Assembly: GCF_000701345.1 (NCBI RefSeq)
Contig: NZ_JNIJ01000020.1
Location: forward strand, 1-64,000
DNA: 64,000 nt
Reading direction: 5' to 3'
DNA from: Bradyrhizobium sp. URHD0069
GTDB lineage: Bacteria; Pseudomonadota; Alphaproteobacteria; Rhizobiales; Xanthobacteraceae
In this document: positions 28,417-36,471 of the stretch, piece after piece
Position numbering within the stretch: the first letter of the stretch is position 1
Layout: every line of letters begins with the position of its first letter
Translations under genes and position numbers: made by a program
Notes under the pieces: generated by a model
Told to the model about the DNA's origin: nothing
What the model saw: the letters and a program-made list of their open reading frames with translations, nothing else
Databases searched by the model: none

Positions 28417-29379
28417 ATGGTGAAATTGATCGACGAATTTCGGCGGGGCTGGCAAGGAATATCCGAACCCTCCCGGCTTTTTAGCATCAGTTTTGCAGCA
28501 TCCTGCCTCGCTTTCGCGACTGCGGCGCGGTGGTGTCTTTCGCTGATCCGGCCGGACGTTTCCTTCACGCCGTATTTCCCGGCGGTGTTTCTTGCCACCG
28601 CGTTCGGCGGCTACCGAATCGGAATCGCGACTGCAATTCTCGGCGGCGTGCTCGGCGTGGCCGTCAATTTCACCGACAGCCCGGTCGATTTTGCTAGATG
28701 GGTGCTTCTGGTCATCTATCTCGTCGTGTGCGGCTTTACGATCTGGGTCGTCGAGCACTACCGATCGATCGCCTCGCATCAGCGCGAAATTTCAAGACGC
28801 CTGATCCAGGAGGAGGAATACCGCAAGCTTCTCGTCGACGAGCTTCAGCACCGGGCAAAGAACAAATTGTCGACAATTCACGCGGTTCTCCATCAAATCC
28901 TGCACGACCAGCCGCAGATCTGGGCCACTATCGATCATCGGCTGCGGGCGCTGTCAGCGACCGACGACCTGATCGCGCGGATCGATGGCCGCGGCTGCGA
29001 TATCAAGGATCTGCTGCTCTCCGAACTCGGACCTTACGGTCATGTTCGATTTACGCTGAACGGAAGTCCGCTGTTTCTTCCCGCCAAATTGGCCGTGAGC
29101 CTTGCATTGATGCTTCACGAGCTTGCCACCAACGCCGCGAAATACGGCGCGTTCTCTTCCGCGCATGGTCTATTGCAGGTGACATGGACCGTGTCAGATG
29201 ATCGCCTCAACATTACCTGGGACGAGACCGAAGGTCCTTCGGTCGGAGCGATCGGGGCGCCAGGCTTTGGGACCAAGCTGTTGAAATCGGCGCTTAGGCC
29301 ATTCGACGGCAAGACCGAGATTACTTTTTTGAAGACCGGCGTTCATTGCACGATGCAATGCCGCATCCCCCGGAGTTAA
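28417..29379 (+). CDS. HWE-family sensor histidine kinase with a DUF4118-like membrane domain
   Basis: The 320-residue protein has three to four hydrophobic segments in residues 20-110, then a coiled linker and an HWE/HisKA_2 kinase core: ELQHRAKNKLSTIHAV is the phosphoacceptor box, and ALMLHELATNAAKYGAFS the N box with the family-defining His and Glu. The terminal FGTKLLKSALRPF is also typical. It has no receiver domain and no adjacent response regulator. In alphaproteobacteria HWE kinases often feed the general stress response or blue-light signalling; no PhyR/NepR genes are in this window. Confidence 0.87.
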   Translation: MVKLIDEFRRGWQGISEPSRLFSISFAASCLAFATAARWCLSLIRPDVSFTPYFPAVFLATAFGGYRIGIATAILGGVLGVAVNFTDSPVDFARWVLLVIYLVVCGFTIWVVEHYRSIASHQREISRRLIQEEEYRKLLVDELQHRAKNKLSTIHAVLHQILHDQPQIWATIDHRLRALSATDDLIARIDGRGCDIKDLLLSELGPYGHVRFTLNGSPLFLPAKLAVSLALMLHELATNAAKYGAFSSAHGLLQVTWTVSDDRLNITWDETEGPSVGAIGAPGFGTKLLKSALRPFDGKTEITFLKTGVHCTMQCRIPRS

Positions 29380-29553
29380 GCGCTCTTCAGGCGAGCTAGT
29401 CTTTTGCATAAGGGCATTCTGAAATGCCATTGACACTCTGTTAATGACAACTCGCGGCGCGTCGTTGCAATTTCGCCGCCCACCCGTCTTGCCCACAAGT
29501 TTCGCGATGCGACTTAACCAAAACTACAAGAGAGTTTGGCAAGCAATGCAGTC

Positions 29554-31338
29554 ATGCAAAGCCGCGGCAAACAAGACCTGCACACCACCTCGACCGAACA
29601 CGATATCGCACTCGCCGCGGATTCCGAGTTGAATATCCTGAGGGATATACTCAGAATGCTCCCGAACGGCGTGACAGTTCAGGACGAGCATGGCCGTTTC
29701 CTGCTGGTGAACGACGCCGCCGCGGCGCAACTTGGGATTGTCGTCAGCGAGCCGGCGCCGCCGCCCTCGAAGGAATTAAGCCACCGCCGCGAAACCGGCC
29801 TTGAATTGCTTCGCGCCGGCCGCGCCGCCGTTGCGGAAGAATGCGTCACCAAAGGCGCGGTCAAACAGGTGTTTCTCACGGCCCATCGGCCGGTTCGTAT
29901 CGCCGACCGCAATCTTTTGCTCTCGAGCTCGGCCGATATCAGCGAGCAAAAGGCCGTCGAGGATCATCTATTCCGTTCGGCCTATTATGACGAGCTGACC
30001 GATCTGCCGACGCGTACGGTGATCGAACACCGCGCCAACAGCCTCCTGCAGCGCGACGAGCCGCACGGCCGGTTCGCGCTCGCCTTTCTCGACATCGACA
30101 ATTTCAAGCACATCAACGACTATTACGGCCATGCGATTGGGGATGCGCTGCTGGTGGAAATCGCCAAGCGGCTGGGGCTCGACTTGCGCGAATCCGACAT
30201 GCTGTCGCGGATCAGCGGCGACGAATTCCTGCTGCTGCTCAACCCGATCCAAAGCGAGCGTGAGGTAGCAGAATACATCCAGTTTGCGCTCGAGCGGCTG
30301 AAGGCGCCGTTCTTCATCGACGGATCGGAAATATTCGCATCGACCTCGATCGGGGTGAGCCTGTATCCCGAGCACGGCCGCAGCTACGACGTGCTGCGCC
30401 AGAACGCCGATATCGCGATGTATCGCGCCAAGAACGACGGCAAAGGCACTGCGGCCTTCTTCGACGCCTGCATGGAGCGTGAGGCGGTGGCACGAATGAA
30501 AATCGAGCAGGCGCTGCGGCTCGCCATTCTGGAAAAACGTTTTTGCTGCGCCTTTCAGGCCAAGGTCGATATCCGGACCCATGATATCAAAGGCATCGAG
30601 GCGCTGGTGCGCCTGCGCGACGACGAAGGCGTCATTCAGGCTCCCGGCACATTCATCAACCTCGCCGTGGAGCTCGGACTGATCGACGAGCTTACGCATC
30701 TGGTGCTGGCGGAGATCGTCAAATCGATCGATCTCATCAACGAAACCTTCGGCCCCAACACCGGCATCAGCATCAACGTCGCGGCAAGGCAGGCGGGCAA
30801 TCCGGAGTTCATGCGTTCGTTTGCCAACGCGCTCGAGGCGACTGGCTTTCCCGAGCGCTTCATGATCGAGGTGACGGAAGACGCTTTCGTCGCAAAAACC
30901 CATTTTCAGGACGAAATCCTGCCGATCCTCCGCAATCTCGGGGTTGGAATATCGATCGATGATTTCGGCATCGGTTGTTCATCATTGTCGGCGCTGGCCG
31001 ACATCACCGCCGACGAGATCAAGATCGACCGGTCCTTCATCACCGACATTCACAAACGCCCGCGCAGCCAGGGTATCTTGCGGGCGATCGAATCGCTGAG
31101 CGAAGCACTTGGCATGACCGTCATTGCCGAGGGTCTCGAATCCTTCGAGGAGCTCGCCTATCTGCAGGCTGCCACCAAAATCCGCTACGCGCAGGGCTTT
31201 TATTTTTCCAGGCCGATTTTTCTCGAAGAGCTCAAGCCCGCCACTCCGATCGCCGGCGAAGCGCGTGCCAGTCCGGCAAGCCGCCCGCTGCAGGAAAGCC
31301 GCCCGGCCCATGCGCGCAACGATCGCTACCGGCGCTGA
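29554..31338 (+). CDS. PAS-GGDEF-EAL protein (c-di-GMP cyclase/phosphodiesterase)
   Basis: About 594 residues: a PAS-like sensor (MLPNGVTVQDEHGRFLLVND), a GGDEF domain whose active site reads SGDEF, and an EAL domain. The RESD inhibitory (I-site) motif lies exactly five residues before SGDEF, as in active cyclases. EAL catalytic features are present: IEALVRLRDD, FMIEVTEDAF, SIDDFGIGCSSL, DEIKIDRSFI and VIAEGLES. Thus both activities are possible. The ATG at 29554 is preferred; a TTG at 29536 in frame is the alternative and neither has a clear ribosome binding site. No transmembrane segment is apparent. Confidence 0.88.
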   Translation: MQSRGKQDLHTTSTEHDIALAADSELNILRDILRMLPNGVTVQDEHGRFLLVNDAAAAQLGIVVSEPAPPPSKELSHRRETGLELLRAGRAAVAEECVTKGAVKQVFLTAHRPVRIADRNLLLSSSADISEQKAVEDHLFRSAYYDELTDLPTRTVIEHRANSLLQRDEPHGRFALAFLDIDNFKHINDYYGHAIGDALLVEIAKRLGLDLRESDMLSRISGDEFLLLLNPIQSEREVAEYIQFALERLKAPFFIDGSEIFASTSIGVSLYPEHGRSYDVLRQNADIAMYRAKNDGKGTAAFFDACMEREAVARMKIEQALRLAILEKRFCCAFQAKVDIRTHDIKGIEALVRLRDDEGVIQAPGTFINLAVELGLIDELTHLVLAEIVKSIDLINETFGPNTGISINVAARQAGNPEFMRSFANALEATGFPERFMIEVTEDAFVAKTHFQDEILPILRNLGVGISIDDFGIGCSSLSALADITADEIKIDRSFITDIHKRPRSQGILRAIESLSEALGMTVIAEGLESFEELAYLQAATKIRYAQGFYFSRPIFLEELKPATPIAGEARASPASRPLQESRPAHARNDRYRR

Positions 31339-31525
31339 GCCGATCGCGAGACGCGCAATGCCGGCGCCTGCCGCCGGCATTCGCTTTGATGCGAGCCGTT
31401 CGCGTTTGCAGGACACTGCCAGCGGCCAATAAACCTCACGCCCCGCCGTCCTACGCAACAATGCTGCCTTGACCCGAGGCGAACCCTGCCCCTATCACTA
31501 AGCTGGAAACCTAGGGAGAGTAGCT

Positions 31526-32707
31526 GTGCGAAGGTCGTTAATCGTTCAGGGAATTGCCGTCGTCCTGCTGGGGACAGCCGCTCAGGCGGATGATCTGAAG
31601 ATCGGTTTGATCTACGGCAAGACCGGACCGCTGGAAGCCTATGCCAAGCAAACCGAGACCGGTCTGCGCATGGGTCTGGAATATGCCACCAAGGGCACCA
31701 TGATGCTCGACGGGCGCAAGATCGTCGTCATCACCAAGGACGATCAGAGCAAACCGGATCTTTCCAAAGCAGCCCTCGCAGAGGCCTACCAGGACGACAA
31801 GGTCGATCTCGCTATCGGCTCGACATCGTCAGCCGCGGCGCTGGCGGACCTTCCGGTGGCCGAGGAAAACAAGAAGATCTTGATCGTCGAGCCCGCGGTC
31901 GCCGACCAGATCACCGGCGAGAAATGGAATCGCTACATCTTCCGCACCGGGCGTAATTCCTCCCAGGACGCGATCTCGAACGCGGTGGCGATCGGCAAGC
32001 CGGGCGTCACCATCGCGACGCTGGGACAGGATTATGCCTTCGGCCGCGACGGCGTCGCCGCCTTCAAGGAAGCGCTGGCCAAGACCGGCGCGACCCTCGC
32101 TGCCGAAGAATACGTGCCGACCACCACAACCGATTTCACCGCGGCCGGTCAGCGCCTGTTCGACGCGCTGAAGGACAAGCCGGGACGCAAGATCATCTGG
32201 GTGATCTGGGCGGGCGCCGGCGATCCCCTGACCAAGCTGCAGGATATGGATCCGAAGCGGTACGGCATCGAACTTTCCACCGGTGGCAACATCCTGCCGG
32301 CACTGGCCGCCTACAAGAGGCTGCCCGGCATGGAAGGCGCGACCTATTACTATTACGACATTCCGAAGAACCCGGTGAACGACTGGCTGGTGGCCGAACA
32401 TCAAAAGCGTTTCAACGCGCCGCCGGATTTCTTCACCGCGGGCGGGTTTTCCGCGGCGATGGCCGCGGTGACCGCCATCACCAAGGCGAAATCGACCGAC
32501 ACCGAAAAGCTGATCGCCGCCATGGAAGGCATGGAGTTCGACACGCCCAAGGGCAAGATGGTGTTCCGGAAAGAGGACCATCAGGCGCTGCAAAGCATGT
32601 ATCACTTCAAGGTCAAGGTCGATCCCAACCTGGCGTGGGCGGTGAACGAACCGGTCCGCGAGATCAAGATCGAGGATATGAACATTCCGATCCGCAACAA
32701 GCGGTAA
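31526..32707 (+). CDS. Branched-chain amino acid-type ABC substrate-binding protein
   Basis: The 393-residue periplasmic binding protein starts at a GTG (31526) with gggagagtagct upstream. It has a signal peptide ending in GTAAQA and the mature start DDLKIGLIYGKTGPLEAY of the Peripla_BP_6 fold. It is the first gene of the SBP-G-F-H-M operon 31526-36348. A hairpin at 32730-32754 lies between it and the ATPase gene, which fits the common pattern of higher SBP expression than of membrane components. Ligand unknown: amino acids, amides, urea or aromatic acids are all known for relatives. Confidence 0.9.
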   Translation: MRRSLIVQGIAVVLLGTAAQADDLKIGLIYGKTGPLEAYAKQTETGLRMGLEYATKGTMMLDGRKIVVITKDDQSKPDLSKAALAEAYQDDKVDLAIGSTSSAAALADLPVAEENKKILIVEPAVADQITGEKWNRYIFRTGRNSSQDAISNAVAIGKPGVTIATLGQDYAFGRDGVAAFKEALAKTGATLAAEEYVPTTTTDFTAAGQRLFDALKDKPGRKIIWVIWAGAGDPLTKLQDMDPKRYGIELSTGGNILPALAAYKRLPGMEGATYYYYDIPKNPVNDWLVAEHQKRFNAPPDFFTAGGFSAAMAAVTAITKAKSTDTEKLIAAMEGMEFDTPKGKMVFRKEDHQALQSMYHFKVKVDPNLAWAVNEPVREIKIEDMNIPIRNKR

Positions 32708-32729
32708 GCGACGACACGTTTTGCTTCGT

Positions 32730-32754
32730 AATGCCCGGCTTGATGCCGGGCATT
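32730..32754 (+). terminator. Hairpin between the SBP gene and the rest of the ABC operon
   Basis: A 10-bp perfect stem pairs 32730-32739 (aatgcccggc) with 32745-32754 around a 5-nt loop. Only a weak T stretch follows (ttacttc), so it may act as a partial terminator or 3' mRNA stabiliser, lowering downstream expression relative to the binding protein. Confidence 0.6.
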
Positions 32755-32773
32755 TACTTCACGTGATGGACTT

Positions 32774-33541
32774 ATGACCTGCACCCTCGAAACCCGCGAT
32801 CTGACCATTCGCTTCGGCGGTCACGTCGCGGTCAACAGCGTGAGCTGCACGTTTCGCCCGGGTGAGCTGACCGCCATTGTCGGCCCTAACGGCGCCGGCA
32901 AGACCACCTATTTCAATCTGATCTCCGGACAGCTGCGCCCGACCAACGGCAGCATCCTGTTCGACGGCGGCGATATCACCCAGCTTTCCGCGCCGCTGCG
33001 CACCCGCGCCGGCCTCGGCCGCGCCTTCCAGCTCACCAATCTTTTCCCGAACCTCAGCGTCGAAGAGAATGTCCGGCTCGCCGTGCAGTCGGCCAGCGGC
33101 GTGCATTACGACATGCTGCGGCCGTGGATGATGCGCAAAGACCTGATCGCGCGCGCCGACGCTATTCTCGACAAGGTGGCGCTCGGCAGCCGGCGGAGCG
33201 TGGCTGCGACCGCGCTGTCGCACGGCGACCAGCGCAAGCTGGAAGTCGCGCTGATGATGGCGCTGGAGCCGAAAGTCTTCATGTTCGACGAGCCCACCGC
33301 CGGCATGAGCATCGATGAAGTGCCGGTCGTGCTCAATCTGATCGGGCAGCTCAAGCGGGATGCCAGCAAGATCATTCTTTTGGTCGAGCACAAGATGGAC
33401 GTGGTCCGTTCGCTCGCCGACCGCATTATCGTGTTGCACAACGGCCAGCTCGTCGCGGACGGCAAACCCGCCGAAGTGATCGCCTCGCCGATCGTGCAGG
33501 AGGCCTATCTTGGCATCGCACCCGGAAAGAGCGCGGCATGA
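32774..33541 (+). CDS. Branched-chain amino acid-type ABC transporter ATPase (LivG-like)
   Basis: A 255-residue ATPase with Walker A VGPNGAGKTTYFN, the long LivG-type insertion (about residues 75-130), signature ALSHGDQRKLEVA and Walker B VFMFDEPTAGMS. LivG-type ATPases are distinguished from LivF by this insertion and by the position of the signature. Its end overlaps the start of the next ATPase by 4 bp. It energises uptake of the solute bound by the protein at 31526-32707. Confidence 0.92.
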   Translation: MTCTLETRDLTIRFGGHVAVNSVSCTFRPGELTAIVGPNGAGKTTYFNLISGQLRPTNGSILFDGGDITQLSAPLRTRAGLGRAFQLTNLFPNLSVEENVRLAVQSASGVHYDMLRPWMMRKDLIARADAILDKVALGSRRSVAATALSHGDQRKLEVALMMALEPKVFMFDEPTAGMSIDEVPVVLNLIGQLKRDASKIILLVEHKMDVVRSLADRIIVLHNGQLVADGKPAEVIASPIVQEAYLGIAPGKSAA

Positions 33542-34260
33542 CCGACCTTCTCTCGCTCGCCGGCGTGCACACCCATGTCGGGCGTTATCATATTCTGCAG
33601 GGCATAGATTTCGGCGTGGCCGAGGGCCAGACCACCATGCTGCTTGGCCGTAACGGCGCCGGCAAAACCTCGACGCTGCGAACCATCATGGGCCTGTGGC
33701 AGGCCTCCGCCGGCCAGATCTCGCTGGACGGGCAGCGCATCGAGCGCAGCGCGACGCCCGATATCGCGCGGCTCGGCGTCGGCTATGTCCCCGAAAGCAT
33801 GGCGGTCTTCTCGGATCTTTCGGTGAAGGAAAACCTGGTGCTCGCGGCGCGCGACGGGCCGCTCGACGATGCCAGGCTGGACTGGATTTTCGGATTTTTC
33901 CCGGCACTGCGGCGGTTCTGGCTATCGCGCGCCGGCGCGTTGTCCGGCGGGCAGAAGCAGATGCTCTCCATTGCGCGCGCCATCGTCGAACCGCGAAAGC
34001 TGCTCTTGATCGACGAGCCGACCAAGGGTCTGGCGCCGGCCATCGTTGTGGCGCTGATCGAATGCCTGGCGGAAATCAAGCGCCGCGGCGCCACGATTCT
34101 AATGGTCGAGCAGAATTTCCATGCCGCACAGGAGCTCGGCGACACTGTTCTGGTGATGGATAACGGCAAGATCGTGCATCGCGGAGAGATGGCGCTGCTG
34201 GCGTTGGACGTCGCGCTGCAGGAGCGCTTGCTCGGGCTTAGTCTGGAGACCCATCAGTGA
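33538..34260 (+). CDS. Branched-chain amino acid-type ABC transporter ATPase (LivF-like)
   Basis: A 240-residue ATPase with Walker A LGRNGAGKTSTLRT, the signature ALSGGQKQMLSIARA and Walker B LLLIDEPTKGLAP. It overlaps both the preceding ATPase (4 bp) and the following permease (4 bp), so the three are translationally coupled. LivF-like size and the signature position support the assignment. Confidence 0.92.
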   Translation: MTDLLSLAGVHTHVGRYHILQGIDFGVAEGQTTMLLGRNGAGKTSTLRTIMGLWQASAGQISLDGQRIERSATPDIARLGVGYVPESMAVFSDLSVKENLVLAARDGPLDDARLDWIFGFFPALRRFWLSRAGALSGGQKQMLSIARAIVEPRKLLLIDEPTKGLAPAIVVALIECLAEIKRRGATILMVEQNFHAAQELGDTVLVMDNGKIVHRGEMALLALDVALQERLLGLSLETHQ

Positions 34261-35267
34261 CCGAGCTTGCTGCGGCAGGCGCGTTACCCAAGCCGAAGCG
34301 GGACATCCTGCCGGTGCTGCTGCCGGTGATCCTGGCGCTCGCGATGGCGCCGTTGATCGGATCGGGAAGTTCCTGGGTGACGCTGACGGTGGCGAGCCTC
34401 GCCATGGGCATGATGATCTTCATCATGGCTTCCGGGCTGACGCTGGTGTTCGGTCTGATGGACGTGCTGAATTTCGGCCACGGCGCCTTCATCGCGGTCG
34501 GCGCCTATGTCGCGACCCTGGTGCTGTTGCCGCTCGCGCCCTACGTGCAGGCCGACTCGCTATTGACGAATCTCGCGGTGCTGGCGCCGGCCGCGCTTCT
34601 GTCGATGGCGGTCTCCGGCGCGCTTGGGCTCGTGGTCGAGCGGGTACTGATCCTCCCGGTGTACGGCCAGCACCTCAAGCAGATCCTGATGACGACCGGC
34701 GGATTGATCGTCGCCGAACAGGCGCTGTATGCGTTGTGGGGGCCGCAGATCATTCCGCTGCCGCTGCCGACATCCTTGCGCGGCTCGTTCATCATCGGCG
34801 ACATTGCGATTGCGAAATACCGCCTGCTGGCGATGCTGGTCGGCCTTGTCGTATTTGCAGGCATTCAACTGGTGCTGAACAGGACCAAGATCGGACTTTT
34901 GATCCGCGCCGGCGTCGAAAACCGCGAGATGGTGGAAGCGCTCGGCTATCGCATCCGGCGGCTGTTCCTCGGGGTGTTCATGGTGGGCTCCGGTCTCGCC
35001 GGCTTGGGCGGCGTGATGTGGGCGCTGTATCGCGAGCAGGTGCACGCCTCGATGGGCAACGACCTCACGGTACTGGTTTTCATCGTCGTGATCATCGGCG
35101 GCCTCGGCTCGATCGGCGGCTGTTTCATCGGCGCGCTGCTGGTCGCCATGGTGGCGAACTACGGCGGCTTTCTGGTGCCGAAGCTGGCGCTGGTTTCCAA
35201 TATCCTGCTGATGGTCGCGATCCTGATGTGGCGCCCGCGCGGGCTGTATGCGGTGACAAGTCGATGA
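34257..35267 (+). CDS. Branched-chain amino acid-type ABC permease (LivH-like)
   Basis: A 336-residue inner-membrane permease with eight or more hydrophobic segments. The segment SGLTLVFGLMDVLNFGHGAF is the N-terminal LivH signature and TKIGLLIRAGVENREMVEAL the EAA-like cytoplasmic loop that contacts the ATPase. Overlapping start with the LivF-like gene. The N-terminus is hydrophilic and short (TELAAAGALPKPKRD) before the first helix. Confidence 0.9.
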   Translation: MTELAAAGALPKPKRDILPVLLPVILALAMAPLIGSGSSWVTLTVASLAMGMMIFIMASGLTLVFGLMDVLNFGHGAFIAVGAYVATLVLLPLAPYVQADSLLTNLAVLAPAALLSMAVSGALGLVVERVLILPVYGQHLKQILMTTGGLIVAEQALYALWGPQIIPLPLPTSLRGSFIIGDIAIAKYRLLAMLVGLVVFAGIQLVLNRTKIGLLIRAGVENREMVEALGYRIRRLFLGVFMVGSGLAGLGGVMWALYREQVHASMGNDLTVLVFIVVIIGGLGSIGGCFIGALLVAMVANYGGFLVPKLALVSNILLMVAILMWRPRGLYAVTSR

Positions 35268-35277
35268 AGGTTTGCCG

Positions 35278-36348
35278 ATGATGATCCTGTCAGGCGATCC
35301 GCCGCGCAGCCGCGTGCTCTCTGTCCTGCTCGTCGTGATCATTGCGGCGCTGGCAATTACGCCATTGATCTTTCCCGGCGCCAAGGCGATGAACGTCGCC
35401 ACCAAGATCTGCATTTTCGCAGCGTTGGTGGCGTCTTATGACCTGTTGCTGGGCTACACCGGCTCGGTGTCGTTCGCGCACACGATGTTTTACGGCATCG
35501 GCAGCTATGCCATCGCCATTGCGCTTTACTCGATGGGGCCGACCTGGGCGGCGGTCGCGACAGGCGTCGCGGTCGGCTTGCCACTGGCGATGTTGCTGGC
35601 GCTCGTAATCGGACTGTTCTCGCTGCGGGTCGAGGCGATCTTCTTTGCGATGATCACGCTTGCGGTGGCATCCGCCTTTCTGGTGCTGGCATCGCAGCTG
35701 TCGTGGCTCACCGGCGGCGAGGACGGCCGCAGCTTTCAACTGCCGGAACTATTGCGGCCGGGCACGGTGCTGATTTCGAAAGGCGTGTTGGGCTTCGAAC
35801 TCAACGGCCGCGTGCTGACCTACTATCTCATTTTCACCGGGTCGGCGGCGATGATCCTGGCGCTGTTGCGCGTGGTGAATTCACCGTTCGGCCGCGTGCT
35901 GCAGGCGATCCGGGAGAACCGCTTCCGCGCCGAAGCCCTTGGCTTCCGCACCGTGTTCCATCTGACCTACGCCAACTGCCTTGCCGCTCTGGTCGCCGCC
36001 AGCGCTGGTATGCTGAACGCGCTGTGGCTGCGTTATGCCGGGCCGGACACCTCGCTGAGTTTTTCCATCATGCTGGACATTCTGCTGATGGTGGTGATCG
36101 GCGGCATGGGCACGATCTACGGTGCAATCATCGGGGCTACGATCTTCATCCTGGCCCAGAACTACCTGCAGGCGCTGATGGGCGCGGCCTCCAATGCCGC
36201 AGCCGACGCAGGACTGCCCTTGCTTCCGGGCTTGCTGCATCCGGATCGCTGGCTGCTGTGGCTCGGACTGCTGTTCATTGCGAGCGTCTATTTCTTCCCG
36301 ACCGGTGTCGTGGGGCGGCTGCGAAACGCGGGCCGCAAGCCGTCTTGA
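35278..36348 (+). CDS. Branched-chain amino acid-type ABC permease (LivM-like)
   Basis: A 356-residue polytopic membrane protein with ASYDLLLGYTGSVSFAHTMF, the LivM counterpart of the LivH signature, and FGRVLQAIRENRFRAEALGF as the EAA-like loop. An ATG at 35278 with GAAGG upstream is preferred over a TTG at 35272. It is the last gene of the operon and ends the 31526-36348 unit; no terminator hairpin is evident after it. Confidence 0.9.
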   Translation: MMILSGDPPRSRVLSVLLVVIIAALAITPLIFPGAKAMNVATKICIFAALVASYDLLLGYTGSVSFAHTMFYGIGSYAIAIALYSMGPTWAAVATGVAVGLPLAMLLALVIGLFSLRVEAIFFAMITLAVASAFLVLASQLSWLTGGEDGRSFQLPELLRPGTVLISKGVLGFELNGRVLTYYLIFTGSAAMILALLRVVNSPFGRVLQAIRENRFRAEALGFRTVFHLTYANCLAALVAASAGMLNALWLRYAGPDTSLSFSIMLDILLMVVIGGMGTIYGAIIGATIFILAQNYLQALMGAASNAAADAGLPLLPGLLHPDRWLLWLGLLFIASVYFFPTGVVGRLRNAGRKPS

Positions 36349-36471
36349 AGGCCTCTTCCCCGGCTTCGCATTGCTGCAGCCCGAGCCCGCGCGATTAAGC
36401 CTTAAGTAACCTGATTTCCTAACCGGGACGCCATTTATGCAACGTAAGCGTGTCCCCCGGGGAGTTCGGGA

